Part shown: one piece after another, positions 36,007-44,925 of the stretch
How positions within the stretch are numbered: position 1 is the first letter of the stretch
Layout: every line of letters begins with the position of its first letter
Assembly: GCA_947626945.1 (NCBI GenBank)
Contig: CANQUC010000012.1
Location: forward strand, 1 to 60,920
Origin: an uncultured Lachnospiraceae bacterium
GTDB lineage: Bacteria; Bacillota; Clostridia; Lachnospirales; Lachnospiraceae
Reading direction: 5' to 3'
DNA: 60,920 nucleotides
The notes under the pieces: model-generated
Seen by the model: only the letters and a program-made list of their open reading frames with translations
What the model was told of the DNA's origin: nothing
Databases searched by the model: none
Made by a program: the position numbers and the translations under genes

Positions 36007-37938
36007 TTAGATATCCAGTTCTGCTTCCCTTGCGTTGCGGTAAATAAACTGCCTTCTGGGAGGCACGTCGTTGCCCATCAGAAGACTGGTCACATCGGAG
36101 GCCATTCTGGCGTCCTCGATCTCCACAAGCCGCAGCTTTCTTGTCTCCGGGTTCAGGGTAGTCTCCCAGAGCTGATCCGCGTCCATCTCTCCCAGGCCCT
36201 TGTAGCGCTGAAGAGTAAACTTTTCGCCCTTGTGACTCCGGCGGTAGCGCTCCAGATCGCTGTCGTCGTACAGATAACAGGACTCCGCCTTTGGATTTCC
36301 CGGAATCACCTTATATAGAGGCGGCATGGCAATGTAGACATGCCCTTCAAAGATCAGCTCCGGCATAAACCGGTAAAACAATGTCAGCAGCAGGTTGGAA
36401 ATATGAGCGCCGTCCACATCCGCGTCTGCCATGATGATGATTTTGTCATAGCGCAGCTTGGAAATATCAAAGTCGTTTCCGTAGCCCTCGGAGAACCCAC
36501 ATCCAAAGGCGTAGATCATGGTCTTGATCTCCGCGTTGGCCAGAATTTTGTCAATGCTTGCCTTTTCCACATTGAGAATCTTTCCGCGAATGGGCAGGAT
36601 CGCCTGTATTTTTCGATCTCTGGCATTTTTGGCACTGCCTCCGGCACTGTCCCCCTCTACAATGAAAATCTCGCATTTGGACGGATCCCTGCACTCACAG
36701 TTGGACAGCTTGCCGTTGGAATCAAAGGAAAACTTGTTTTTGGTCAGCAGGTTTGTCTTAGCCTTTTCCTCTGTCTTCCGGATCTTTGCCGCTTTTTCGG
36801 CGCAGCCGATCACGCCCTTTAAGGTGTCCAGATTTTTGTCAAAGAACAGGATGATCTCGTCGCCGGTCACTTTGCTGACTGCCTTGGCCGCGTCCTGATT
36901 ATCCAGCTTTGTCTTGGTCTGTCCCTCAAACCTGGGAGAGGGATGCTTGATGGAGACCACGGCGGTCATGCCGTTCCGCACGTCGGCCCCTGTAAAATTC
37001 ACGTCTTTTTCTTTCAGGATCCCAAGTTCCCTGGCGTAAGTATTGATCACGGAAGTAAAGGTGGTCTTAAATCCGGTGAGATGGGTGCCGCCCTCACCGT
37101 TGTAAATGTTGTTGCAGAATCCCAGCACGTTTTCATGAAATTCATTGACGTACTGAAACGCCACCTCCACCTCAATGCCCTCAGAGGAGCCTTTAAAATA
37201 CACCGGATCGTGGATCGGCTCCTTGGAGCGGTTCAGATCCTTGATGAATCCCATGATGCCGTCCTCTTCATGAAAGGTGATCTGCTCCGGCGTTTCGCCT
37301 CTGCGGTCTTCAAAATATATGGTCAGCCGGGGATTCAGATAGGCGGTCTCATGGAGACGGCTTTTGATTTCCTCCTCCCGGAATCTGGTCTTTTCAAAAA
37401 TGGTGTCATCCGGCAGAAAATTGATGGTGGTGCCGGTCTGCTTTGTCTTTCCGATCACCGGCAAAAGGCCTTTCTCCAGCTTGATTACCGGCACGCCTTT
37501 TTCATAACGGTCATGATGGATCTGACCGCCGCTTGCGATCTGAATGTCCAGATAGGAAGACAGGGCGTTCACAACCGACGACCCCACTCCGTGAAGACCG
37601 CCGCTGGTCTTATAGACGGAATCGTCAAACTTTCCTCCCGCATGAAGGGTCGTGAGCACAAGCCGTTCTGCCGGCATTCCTTTTTCATGAATATCCACGG
37701 GAATTCCCCGGCCGTTGTCACTGACGGTGGCCGATCCGTCCTTTTCCAGGATCACCGTGATCTCGCTGCAGAACCCTGCCAGATGCTCGTCAACGGAATT
37801 GTCCACGATCTCAAAGACCAGATGGTTCAATCCCTTGGTGGTGACGCTGCCGATATACATGCCGGGACGCTTGCGGACTGCCTCCAGTCCCTCCAGCACA
37901 GATATGCTGCTTGCGTCATAGGTGGTTTTCTTTGCCAT
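36007..37938 (-). CDS. parE: Topoisomerase IV-type subunit B
   Basis: ATPase subunit of a type IIA topoisomerase. The 643-residue protein has the GHKL site (EIVDNSVDEHLAG, DNGRGIPV, GGLHGVGSSVVNAL), the QTKTKL lysine loop and the TOPRIM domain with EGDSAGGSAKNARD and the DADVDGAHI metal site. Typical length for GyrB/ParE. Assigned as ParE because of the parC-like partner next door and the unusual pepD-parE-parC-gltX context. Confidence 0.82.
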   Translation of the reverse strand: MAKKTTYDASSISVLEGLEAVRKRPGMYIGSVTTKGLNHLVFEIVDNSVDEHLAGFCSEITVILEKDGSATVSDNGRGIPVDIHEKGMPAERLVLTTLHAGGKFDDSVYKTSGGLHGVGSSVVNALSSYLDIQIASGGQIHHDRYEKGVPVIKLEKGLLPVIGKTKQTGTTINFLPDDTIFEKTRFREEEIKSRLHETAYLNPRLTIYFEDRRGETPEQITFHEEDGIMGFIKDLNRSKEPIHDPVYFKGSSEGIEVEVAFQYVNEFHENVLGFCNNIYNGEGGTHLTGFKTTFTSVINTYARELGILKEKDVNFTGADVRNGMTAVVSIKHPSPRFEGQTKTKLDNQDAAKAVSKVTGDEIILFFDKNLDTLKGVIGCAEKAAKIRKTEEKAKTNLLTKNKFSFDSNGKLSNCECRDPSKCEIFIVEGDSAGGSAKNARDRKIQAILPIRGKILNVEKASIDKILANAEIKTMIYAFGCGFSEGYGNDFDISKLRYDKIIIMADADVDGAHISNLLLTLFYRFMPELIFEGHVYIAMPPLYKVIPGNPKAESCYLYDDSDLERYRRSHKGEKFTLQRYKGLGEMDADQLWETTLNPETRKLRLVEIEDARMASDVTSLLMGNDVPPRRQFIYRNAREAELDI

Positions 37939-37948
37939 GTTCTACTCC

Positions 37949-39394
37949 TTATTCTCTGCTGTTCTTTAAAATCTCCAGCAAATAGTCCCATACCCTTACC
38001 GTGCTGGAAACAGAAAGCCGTTCTTTTGGGGTATGGATATCCAGAATGTCCGGGCCGATGGATACGCAGTCCAGACCGGGGATCTTTTGGCAGAAAATGC
38101 CGCATTCCAGACCGGCATGGATCACTTCCAGTTTCGGCTCTCTCTGATAACGTTTTACAAAAATATCCTGAAGCAGCTTCCGCAGGGAGGAATCCCGGTT
38201 GTATTCCCATCCGGGATAGTCTCCGCAGGTCAAAAAACTGCCGCCGCATTTTTCCGTCAGGGCTCTGATCCTGTCGGCAAGCCATTGTTTTCTGGAATGA
38301 ACGGAACTTCTCAGAGAGATTCTCGCAAGAAACGCATCTTGTTCCAGAAAGGTCACGCCAAGATTGCAGGAAGTCTCTACAAGTCCTTCTATATCGCCGC
38401 TCATCTCCTGAACGCCGTTTGGCGCGCAGAAAAGAAAATCAAGGATTCCTGCGGCATCATCGCCCCACACTACATCAAGAGCGGCAGGCTCCCCAAAGGA
38501 TCTGAAGACGTGAATCTGCGATTCCACAGCGCCGTATTCCCCGGAAAACGTTTCTTCCGTTTCCCTGCAGAACCCGTCGATCTGTTGCTGATCCTCTTTT
38601 CTTACAAGCAGCACCGCTTCTGACGCGGCGGGAATCACATTATCCTTGCTGCCTCCCTCCAGGCGGTACAGGCCCAGGGGAAATTTCCGGGAAAGTCCCC
38701 ACAAAAGCCGTCCCATAAGAACATTGGCGTTTGCGCGGTGTTTGTGGATCTCCGTCCCGGAATGACCTCCCAGAAGTCCCTCGATCCGAAGAGTCAGCAA
38801 AATCCCTTTTTTTTCTGTGCGCTTCGCGGGAAATCTGCAGTCGCAGCAAAGTCCACCTGCGCAGCCGCAGAGAATATGTCCCTCTTCCTCGGAATCCAGA
38901 TTGATCAGACGTTTTCCCTTCAGCATTGACAGATCGATGTTTACGGCGCCGTCCATACCGGTCTCCTCATCGGTGGTAAAGACCACCTCAAGAGGAGGAT
39001 GGGGAATCTCCTCAGAATCCAGAAGCGCCAGGCAGTACGCAATGGCAATGCCGTCGTCTCCGCCAAGGGTGGTTTCCTTTGCCCGGATCCAATCGCCCTC
39101 CTGCACCGGATCCGGCCCTTTTGTCTGCAGATCGGCCGCAGAGCCCGGCTCTTTTTCGCAGACCATATCCAGATGTCCCTGAAGGATCACCGGCGGAGAC
39201 TGCTCGTAGCCTTTGGTTCCGGGCTGAAACAGGATCACATTGTTCCACTGATCCTGAATGTAGGAAAGTCCATGGCTTTTGGCAAAGTCAACAACAAAAT
39301 CGCTGATCTGTCTTGTATTGCCGGAGCCATGAGGGATTCTGCATATCTGTTCAAAATAAGAAAAAACCTGTTTGGGTTCCAAATGAGAAAGCAT
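37949..39394 (-). CDS. pepD: Aminoacyl-histidine dipeptidase, M20C
   Basis: A 481-residue cytosolic zinc dipeptidase of the PepD family, which splits dipeptides such as Xaa-His. Metal and catalytic motifs: GHLDMVCE, LGGDDGIAIAY, TTDEETGMDGA and LDSEEEGH. Start chosen at the ATG at 39394, six bases after GGAAGGA; a TTG two codons upstream is less likely. First gene of the unit leading into parE-parC-gltX. It is divergent from the YlbJ-like gene. Confidence 0.92.
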   Translation of the reverse strand: MLSHLEPKQVFSYFEQICRIPHGSGNTRQISDFVVDFAKSHGLSYIQDQWNNVILFQPGTKGYEQSPPVILQGHLDMVCEKEPGSAADLQTKGPDPVQEGDWIRAKETTLGGDDGIAIAYCLALLDSEEIPHPPLEVVFTTDEETGMDGAVNIDLSMLKGKRLINLDSEEEGHILCGCAGGLCCDCRFPAKRTEKKGILLTLRIEGLLGGHSGTEIHKHRANANVLMGRLLWGLSRKFPLGLYRLEGGSKDNVIPAASEAVLLVRKEDQQQIDGFCRETEETFSGEYGAVESQIHVFRSFGEPAALDVVWGDDAAGILDFLFCAPNGVQEMSGDIEGLVETSCNLGVTFLEQDAFLARISLRSSVHSRKQWLADRIRALTEKCGGSFLTCGDYPGWEYNRDSSLRKLLQDIFVKRYQREPKLEVIHAGLECGIFCQKIPGLDCVSIGPDILDIHTPKERLSVSSTVRVWDYLLEILKNSRE

Positions 39395-39464
39395 GGGCAA
39401 TCCTTCCGTTCTATTTTTTTGATTTTAAAATATGTTTATAACAACGTCCTGTATAAGAGTGTCC

Positions 39465-40409
39465 ATGAAACGCAAAATTTATCTGACCGGCTGCCTCTTT
39501 TTTTTATGTCTGATGCTGCTTATGCCCCAGCTGACGCTGGCAGGCACCAAACAGGGCCTGACACTGTGGTTTCAGAATCTTTTGCCTGCTCTGCTGCCCT
39601 ATACCATATTAAGCAGCCTGATCCTGGGGCTGGACCCGGATTCCAGGATGACTTCCCGGTTCGATCCGGTCAGCACAAAGCTGCTGGGCATTTCAGGGAA
39701 CGGCTGCTTTGCCCTGTTTACCGGACTCCTTTGCGGATATCCTCTTGGCGCAAGGATTACGGCACAGATGATCCGGACAGATAAGATCAGCCTTGCGGAA
39801 GGCCAGTATCTGATCAGCTTCTGCAATGTGGCAAGCCCCGGCTTTCTGATCCAGTATGTGGTGGCTCAGTCCCTGGGGGACCAGCGCTGTCTGAAGCCGA
39901 TTCTCCTCTGCGTATACGGAGCGTCCCTGCTGACCGCGCTCATTCTTCATCCTGTCTACCGCAGAGCCAAAAGAAATTTTTCATCTCCCAAAAGGGAAAC
40001 TGACCAAAACCTGCGCCAGCCGTCTTTCTATACGCTGGGGAACGCCATCATGGACAGCTTTGAGGCAATGACCAGGCTTGGCGGATATCTGATCGTTTTT
40101 TCAATTATCGCAAAAATGGTAACAGCGCTGTTTTCCACTGTTACCACTTCATACTATTTACTCATTGGTGTGACAGAGATTACAAATGGCGTACATGAAA
40201 TCGCCACAGGCAGCGGCGGTCTGTTTACAAAGCTGATGCTGCTCTCCTTTTGCGTATCCTTTGGAGGGCTTTCCTGTTTCGTCCAGTCAGCGGGGATGTG
40301 CAAAGACAGCGGACTGTCCATGCCTCTTTATTTTGCATCAAAGCTGCTGAACGGATGTCTGGCTCTGCTGATCATGTACATCCAGTGCGGTTATATGGGC
40401 TTTGTTTAA
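39465..40409 (+). CDS. YlbJ-like nucleoside-recognition membrane protein
   Basis: A 314-residue polytopic membrane protein (about eight helices) with the nucleoside-recognition/Gate fold seen in the sporulation protein YlbJ and in SpoVM-era transporters. Landmarks are WFQNLLPALLPYTILSSL, LLCGYPLGARITAQM and CVSFGGLSCFVQSAG. I chose the ATG at 39465 (MKRKIYLTG) because the signal-like segment begins there; an upstream ATG at 39432 lacks a ribosome site. Its stop overlaps that of the converging coiled-coil gene. Substrate unknown. Confidence 0.75.
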   Translation: MKRKIYLTGCLFFLCLMLLMPQLTLAGTKQGLTLWFQNLLPALLPYTILSSLILGLDPDSRMTSRFDPVSTKLLGISGNGCFALFTGLLCGYPLGARITAQMIRTDKISLAEGQYLISFCNVASPGFLIQYVVAQSLGDQRCLKPILLCVYGASLLTALILHPVYRRAKRNFSSPKRETDQNLRQPSFYTLGNAIMDSFEAMTRLGGYLIVFSIIAKMVTALFSTVTTSYYLLIGVTEITNGVHEIATGSGGLFTKLMLLSFCVSFGGLSCFVQSAGMCKDSGLSMPLYFASKLLNGCLALLIMYIQCGYMGFV

Positions 40410-41032
40410 TCAACCCGGTCCAGGGCAGGATCGATCTTGTAGTGGGAATCGGCCTTGCGCTCCTGCTGGGGCTCTCCCTGAGGCTGCGGGGTTCCCTCCG
40501 GATTCAGCTCTCCACGGTTGGTGTTTACTACGTCATAGCAGTCCTGCAGAGACTTTAACAGATTGCCGTATTTTGCGCCGGCGGTATCAATGGTGTTTCC
40601 GATAATGGTCTGCAAGGTTCCCAGCATGTCGTCTGTATACTGAATGGCGCCGGTACGGATTTCGTTGGCGTCGTTGGTTGCTTTTGTAAGGATCTCGTTT
40701 GCCTGTTCCGTAGCGGAATTCACGATCTCATTGGCCTGGGCATAAGCCTGCTGCATAATCTCATGCTCGCTGAGCATCTCGTCGGTAGTGGCCTTTGCCT
40801 GCGCCACCATGGCGTCTGCCTTATCCTGAGCGTCCTGGAGAATGGCGTCTTTATTGGCAATGATCTTTTGATAACGCTTTACTTCCTCAGGAGTTTTCAG
40901 ACGAAGCTCCCGCAAAAGATCCTCGATTTCCTCCCGGTTCACAATGATCTTTGTGGATGACAGAGGCTGATATTTGCAGTTGCCCACATATTCTTCAATC
41001 TCATCAATGATTTGTTCAATCCTGCTACTCAT
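40406..41032 (-). CDS. Coiled-coil protein, V-ATPase H/F-ATPase b-like
   Basis: A 208-residue soluble protein, alpha-helical and Ala/Glu/Gln-rich, with a coiled coil over about 60-170. It resembles proteins labelled ATPase subunit H/b-like or DivIVA-like, but it has no membrane anchor and no ATPase genes nearby. The N-terminal block ([32 protein letters not shown]) recurs in Clostridia. The C-terminus is a disordered Pro/Gln-rich tail. It overlaps coaD by 8 bp as the last gene of rsmD-coaD. A scaffold role in division or envelope organisation is a guess. Confidence 0.7.
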   Translation of the reverse strand: MSSRIEQIIDEIEEYVGNCKYQPLSSTKIIVNREEIEDLLRELRLKTPEEVKRYQKIIANKDAILQDAQDKADAMVAQAKATTDEMLSEHEIMQQAYAQANEIVNSATEQANEILTKATNDANEIRTGAIQYTDDMLGTLQTIIGNTIDTAGAKYGNLLKSLQDCYDVVNTNRGELNPEGTPQPQGEPQQERKADSHYKIDPALDRVD

Positions 41033-41528
41033 GGCAGTTCCTCCTTTGATCATTTGATAATTTATTTTGCATCATATCGATTACAACCTGGGGTACAAAA
41101 TGGCTGATGTCCCCGCCAAACAGAGCTACCTCCTTTACTGTGGAAGAACTGAGGTAGGCATATTCCAGACTGGTGGTCAGAAAAACCGTATCAATGCCGG
41201 GTTCCATAATATGATTGGTCTGGGACATCTGCAGTTCATATTCAAAATCCGTAATGGCCCGCAGGCCCCTTACGATGATGGTCGCTTCCAGTTCCCTTGC
41301 GAAATCAATCAGCAGGCCGCTAAAAGAGGCCACTTTCACATTGGGAAACTCCGCTGTCACCTGCCGGAGCATAGACACCCGTTCCTCCACGGAAAACAGA
41401 GGCTTCTTCTGGCCGTTGTTCAAAACGCCTACAATCAGCTGATCCGCAATGGACGCGGAACGCCTGATGATATCCAGATGCCCGAAAGTGACGGGGTCAA
41501 AGCTTCCGGGATAGACTGCTTTTATCAT
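41025..41528 (-). CDS. coaD: Phosphopantetheine adenylyltransferase
   Basis: CoaD makes dephospho-CoA from phosphopantetheine and ATP. Starting at 41528 ([19 protein letters not shown]) gives 167 residues, the family norm; the open frame upstream is unrelated. Other motifs: [17 protein letters not shown] and [13 protein letters not shown]. The classic rsmD-coaD pair of Firmicutes. Confidence 0.96.
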   Translation of the reverse strand: MIKAVYPGSFDPVTFGHLDIIRRSASIADQLIVGVLNNGQKKPLFSVEERVSMLRQVTAEFPNVKVASFSGLLIDFARELEATIIVRGLRAITDFEYELQMSQTNHIMEPGIDTVFLTTSLEYAYLSSSTVKEVALFGGDISHFVPQVVIDMMQNKLSNDQRRNCHE

Positions 41529-41583
41529 AAAAATCTCCATTCCGGAGCGTTGCGGCAGCTTGCGGCGATACACCGGGCTCCTG

Positions 41584-42138
41584 TCAAACGGCTTTCTGCA
41601 AAAACATGTGCCGGTTGGTTTTGTATTTCTTTTCCCTGACAATCTGAAATCCCAGATCCTCCGCCCAGGAAAAATCCGTGGTCAGATCCGCTTCCGCCAC
41701 GATCAGGGTATGGGAATCCGCCAGGGGCAGGCGGGCAAGCATTTCCAGTACCTTTTGCTCCCACTGCTGTCCATAGGGGGGATCCAGAAAAATCAGGTCA
41801 AAGGCCTTCTGATCCCACAGACGGGAAAGTGCCGAAAGAACATCCGACTGGATCACACGGGCTTTTGCGTCAAGCCGGGTAAACTGAAGATTTTCCCGGA
41901 TGCAGGCAGCAGCCTTTCGGCTGTTTTCCACAAATACACAGGTGTCCGCGCCTCTGCTCAGCGCCTCAATGCCAATGGCTCCGCTGCCGGCAAACAGATC
42001 CAGAAAACGGCAGCCGGGCAGGTAAGGCATCAGGATATTAAACAGTGTCTCCTTGATCCGGTCTGTTGTGGGACGGGTTTCTCTTCCCTCCACGGTTTTC
42101 AGAGGAAGACTGCGGGCGCTTCCTGCAATGACTCTCAT
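41584..42138 (-). CDS. rsmD: 16S rRNA (guanine966-N2)-methyltransferase
   Basis: RsmD methylates G966 of 16S rRNA in 30S assembly. The 184-residue protein begins [13 protein letters not shown], has the SAM site [20 protein letters not shown] and the catalytic motif FLDPPYGQQ. It is the first gene of rsmD-coaD-coiled-coil, driven by a consensus promoter with an untranslated leader of about 60 bases. Confidence 0.95.
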   Translation of the reverse strand: MRVIAGSARSLPLKTVEGRETRPTTDRIKETLFNILMPYLPGCRFLDLFAGSGAIGIEALSRGADTCVFVENSRKAAACIRENLQFTRLDAKARVIQSDVLSALSRLWDQKAFDLIFLDPPYGQQWEQKVLEMLARLPLADSHTLIVAEADLTTDFSWAEDLGFQIVREKKYKTNRHMFLQKAV

Positions 42139-42203
42139 GTGCGGCTCCTTTGTCTGTCTGATTTTGGAAATTGGTATATATCTTGTGGTTTATATACATA
42201 TTT

Positions 42204-42232
42204 ATTATAGATATGGTAGTCTGACCTGTCAA
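42204..42232 (-). promoter_or_regulatory. Consensus promoter of rsmD-coaD
   Basis: On the minus strand: TTGACA (42232-42227), exactly 17 bp, TATAAT (42209-42204), a perfect sigma-A promoter. A further TTGACA lies 14 bp upstream (42246-42241). The leader contains the inverted repeat GTATATA/TATATAC, a possible operator. Confidence 0.9.
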
Positions 42233-42266
42233 CCAAAAATTGTCAAAATCCTGTTTTTTATACAAA

Positions 42267-42923
42267 TCAGGCATCCAGCAGAAACTGTTCCAGACGGCGG
42301 ACAGTGGGGATCAGATAATCTGCCCCGGCCAGCGCAAGCTCATTGTCCTGGCTGTATCCAAACAAAACGCCTGCGGAGGCAATCCCGCATTCCTTGGCGC
42401 CCGCAATGTCATGCTTTCTGTCTCCGATCATCAGACAGCGGGGGCGGTCCTCCTCTTTCAGGGAAAGCCTGTTTATCACTTCCTCAATGACCTGGCTTTT
42501 GACACAGCGGCTTCCGTCCAGGTTGGAACCTACCACAACGTCAAAATAGGGGGTCAGGTCAAATTTATCCAAAATCCGCTCTGTAAACACCGTGGGCTTT
42601 GATGTGGCTACCGCAAGGACTTTTCCCGCTTTCTGCAGACGGGCAAGCATGGGTACGATCCCCGGAAAGACTTTGTTTTCAAAAAGTCCCACCGTTGCGA
42701 AACGCTCCCGGTATACGGACACAAGGCGCTTGCCTTCCTCCTCGTCCACATGGCAGTAACGGCAGAACTCCGCGTGGAGAGGCGGGCCGATAAAGGACAT
42801 CAGCGATTCCAGCGGCGGTTTGCCGTAGCCCTCCTTTTCAAGGGCGTACTGAACGCTTTTGGTAATCCCCTCCTTGGGGTCTGTCAGGGTTCCGTCAAGA
42901 TCAAAAAATAAGTATTGAAACAT
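42267..42923 (-). CDS. HAD-superfamily phosphatase, PGP-like
   Basis: A 218-residue HAD hydrolase of the phosphoglycolate-phosphatase/pyrophosphatase PpaX-like subgroup. Motif I FFDLDGTLTDPKEG, motif II AVATSKP, motif III/IV MIGDRKHDIAGAK, with an alpha-helical C1 cap. Substrate not predictable. It is the last gene of the miaB operon, with start and previous stop sharing a base. I see no convincing terminator behind it. Confidence 0.88.
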   Translation of the reverse strand: MFQYLFFDLDGTLTDPKEGITKSVQYALEKEGYGKPPLESLMSFIGPPLHAEFCRYCHVDEEEGKRLVSVYRERFATVGLFENKVFPGIVPMLARLQKAGKVLAVATSKPTVFTERILDKFDLTPYFDVVVGSNLDGSRCVKSQVIEEVINRLSLKEEDRPRCLMIGDRKHDIAGAKECGIASAGVLFGYSQDNELALAGADYLIPTVRRLEQFLLDA

Positions 42924-43261
42924 TATGATTCTCCATAGGCTGCTTCCGTGTTGATGTGCTCCAGTGTTTCCTCTCCGCCCCCTTCCCCCGATGGCGTTTG
43001 GGAATCGGGAGAGGCCGAGGGCGCAGGCGATGAAGAAGGATTTTCTTCATTCTGTCCGTCAGGGGCAATGGTGTAGAGTTCCTGTTCGTCCTCTTCTTTT
43101 ACATCCAGGAAAGAAAAGAATTTCATTACAAAATCATGGCCCATATGTACCAGATTGAATCGGGACAGCAGGACGCTGATTCCAAGAATGGCCGCTACCA
43201 GAAGAACCTTCAGCAGCGCCTGAACTCTTTTCTTTTTTGTTTCCGGGTCTGTTTTTTTCAT
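42923..43261 (-). CDS. Small single-pass membrane protein, unknown
   Basis: A 112-residue protein without a recognised family. It has a lysine-rich start (KKTDPETKKKRVQ), one membrane helix (about 16-35, LLKVLLVAAILGISVLL), a short region with FVMKFFSFLDVKEED, and a low-complexity Ser/Pro/Glu tail typical of disordered extracellular linkers. The start at 43261 follows CGGAGATCATG. It lies 1 bp after the cyclo-ligase gene. Function unknown. Confidence 0.6.
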   Translation of the reverse strand: MKKTDPETKKKRVQALLKVLLVAAILGISVLLSRFNLVHMGHDFVMKFFSFLDVKEEDEQELYTIAPDGQNEENPSSSPAPSASPDSQTPSGEGGGEETLEHINTEAAYGES

Positions 43262-43262
43262 C

Positions 43263-43844
43263 TCATGATCTCCGTTCTGATGTGGTAATATAAATCTGTT
43301 TTTCCGTGACAACGGCAGCCACTCTCCTGTCGTACTCAGACAGCGGAAGCCGGGCAGCCAGCTGTTCTTCATAACAAAGCCCCAGGAGGACAAATCCGGT
43401 CTTTCCGGCCAGATAGCGGTCATAAAATCCGCCGCCGTACCCAAGCCTTCCTCCTGTCCGGTCAAAGGCCGTTCCCGGCACAAGCATCAGGCCCTCCGTC
43501 ACATCCGCCGCCTCTATGCCGTCGGGCTCTAAAATGCCAAAAGCGCCTTTTTTCAGTTCTTCCGCCTTGCGGATCCGGCAAAAAATCATTTCCCTGCCGC
43601 ATACCTTTGGCAGGAACAGTTTCTTTCCCTGCAAAAAAGCCGTTTCCAAAACAGGCAGTGTGGATACCTCGTTTCGGACAGGCATATAGGCCAGGATATT
43701 GTCCGCCTGTCTGTACCATTCTGTTTGCAGAATCCGCCGGCAGATGATCCGGCTTTTTTCCTGCACGGATTGGCCGGACATGGATGTTCGCTTTTTCAAA
43801 AACTCCTTTCGGAGCAGCGCTTTCTCAATTTGCAGGCTTTCCAT
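43263..43844 (-). CDS. 5-formyltetrahydrofolate cyclo-ligase
   Basis: MTHFS uses ATP to convert 5-formyl-THF to 5,10-methenyl-THF. The 193-residue protein starts MESLQIEKALLRKEF at 43844. Conserved: YMPVRNEVSTLPVLE, LVPGTAFDRTGGRLGYGGGFYDRYL and the C-terminal AARLPLSEYDRRVAAVVTE. It overlaps the DUF896 gene by 20 bp. Confidence 0.93.
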   Translation of the reverse strand: MESLQIEKALLRKEFLKKRTSMSGQSVQEKSRIICRRILQTEWYRQADNILAYMPVRNEVSTLPVLETAFLQGKKLFLPKVCGREMIFCRIRKAEELKKGAFGILEPDGIEAADVTEGLMLVPGTAFDRTGGRLGYGGGFYDRYLAGKTGFVLLGLCYEEQLAARLPLSEYDRRVAAVVTEKQIYITTSERRS

Positions 43845-44058
43845 GGATCTTCTTTCCAAACCGCTCTCCCAGATTTGTGATGGAGCCGTCTTTTTCCTGA
43901 ATGTCGATATTGTCAAGCTGTCCCTTTAAGCTGGCGCGGATTGACAGGATATATTCCCGGCGCAGGGCGGCCTGTTCCGCTTTTTCTGCTTCGTCAAGTC
44001 CCTCTGCCTTTGACTTTCTGTATAATTCGTTGATCCGCCGGATCTTCTTTTCATCCAT
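43825..44058 (-). CDS. DUF896 (YnzC-like) small protein
   Basis: A 77-residue protein of the DUF896/YnzC family, small three-helix cytoplasmic proteins; one Bacillus member is in the LexA-regulated yneA operon. Signature: IRRINELYRKSKAEGLDEAEKAEQ followed by LRREYILSIR, then IDIQEKDG. No SOS box is visible near it here. It is 3 bp after the patatin gene. Confidence 0.9.
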   Translation of the reverse strand: MDEKKIRRINELYRKSKAEGLDEAEKAEQAALRREYILSIRASLKGQLDNIDIQEKDGSITNLGERFGKKIHGKPAN

Positions 44059-44061
44059 TGA

Positions 44062-44925
44062 CTAGCGCTCCTTTTTTACCTGAAGATACTCCAAAAGCTG
44101 CGGGTAAATCTCTCTGGCGTACTCATACCCGTGGCTGTAAAATGCCTTTAAGGTTTCCTTGTTTCGCTCCGTGGAATGAATGGCAGGCGTCTGGGGACGG
44201 ATCACAAAGATCCTGCCGTCCCGTTCCAGCCGCTCGATCAGTTCCATGGTCCGGTTATACTGATAGGGTCTTCGGATAATGGTCCGCACCAGATTGGGAT
44301 AGTTCCGGTATACAGTACGGATCACCTGATTGTACCGCCTGTTTGTTTTCTTCCGGTACCCCTGATTCCTTGTAAGGATTACCACATTCTTACGGTAGCC
44401 GTCCCGCAGAGCTTTGCGGATGGGAACCGAATCGCTGAGACCGCCGTCCAGCATGGGGGTGCCGTTTACATTTACCATTTTGGAAAACAGCGGCAGGCTG
44501 CTGGACGCGCGGCATATGGTCATGAGCCGTTTCCGGTCCCGATGTTCGGACAGATACTCCGCTCTGCCGGTGAGACAGTTGGTGGCGGCAAAATAACAGC
44601 GCTTTCCGGAATGAAAATAGGTATTGTAGTCAAAAGGATAAAGCTTGTTTGGAAACACGTCAAACAATGCGTCCATATCAAATACCGTCTTCTTTTTGAC
44701 CAGGATCTTCAGTCCGATATAGCTGTTTTTATCCAGACAGTCAATCATACACTGCCTGGACCGCAGCGGCTGTCCGGAAACATAATCCGCCGCGTTGCAT
44801 GCTCCGGCGGAAACGCCGATCACATACGACAGATCCAGTCCCTGTTCCATAAAATATTGCAAAACCCCGGCGGTAAACACGCCCCGGGTGCCTCCGCCCT
44901 CCAGTATCAAACCCGCGTCAATCAT
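44062..44925 (-). CDS. Patatin-like phospholipase
   Basis: A 287-residue patatin-family acyl hydrolase. The oxyanion loop GGGTRG, catalytic Ser39 in GVSAG and Asp160 in DGG form the Ser-Asp dyad. Lipid substrate unknown. It resembles the bacterial YjjU/RssA-type group with the conserved ASSSLPLFSKMV segment. Start at 44925 (MIDAGLILEGGG) overlaps the flavoprotein gene by 4 bp. No signal peptide, so it is cytoplasmic. Confidence 0.88.
   Translation of the reverse strand: MIDAGLILEGGGTRGVFTAGVLQYFMEQGLDLSYVIGVSAGACNAADYVSGQPLRSRQCMIDCLDKNSYIGLKILVKKKTVFDMDALFDVFPNKLYPFDYNTYFHSGKRCYFAATNCLTGRAEYLSEHRDRKRLMTICRASSSLPLFSKMVNVNGTPMLDGGLSDSVPIRKALRDGYRKNVVILTRNQGYRKKTNRRYNQVIRTVYRNYPNLVRTIIRRPYQYNRTMELIERLERDGRIFVIRPQTPAIHSTERNKETLKAFYSHGYEYAREIYPQLLEYLQVKKER

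Noticed and set aside
36943-38268. A 441-codon plus-strand open frame
   Set aside because: Antisense to parE and pepD; no start signal or recognisable domain.
42241-42266. Terminator after the HAD phosphatase gene
   Set aside because: Only a 4-bp CCTG/CAGG stem without a proper T-run; too weak to call.
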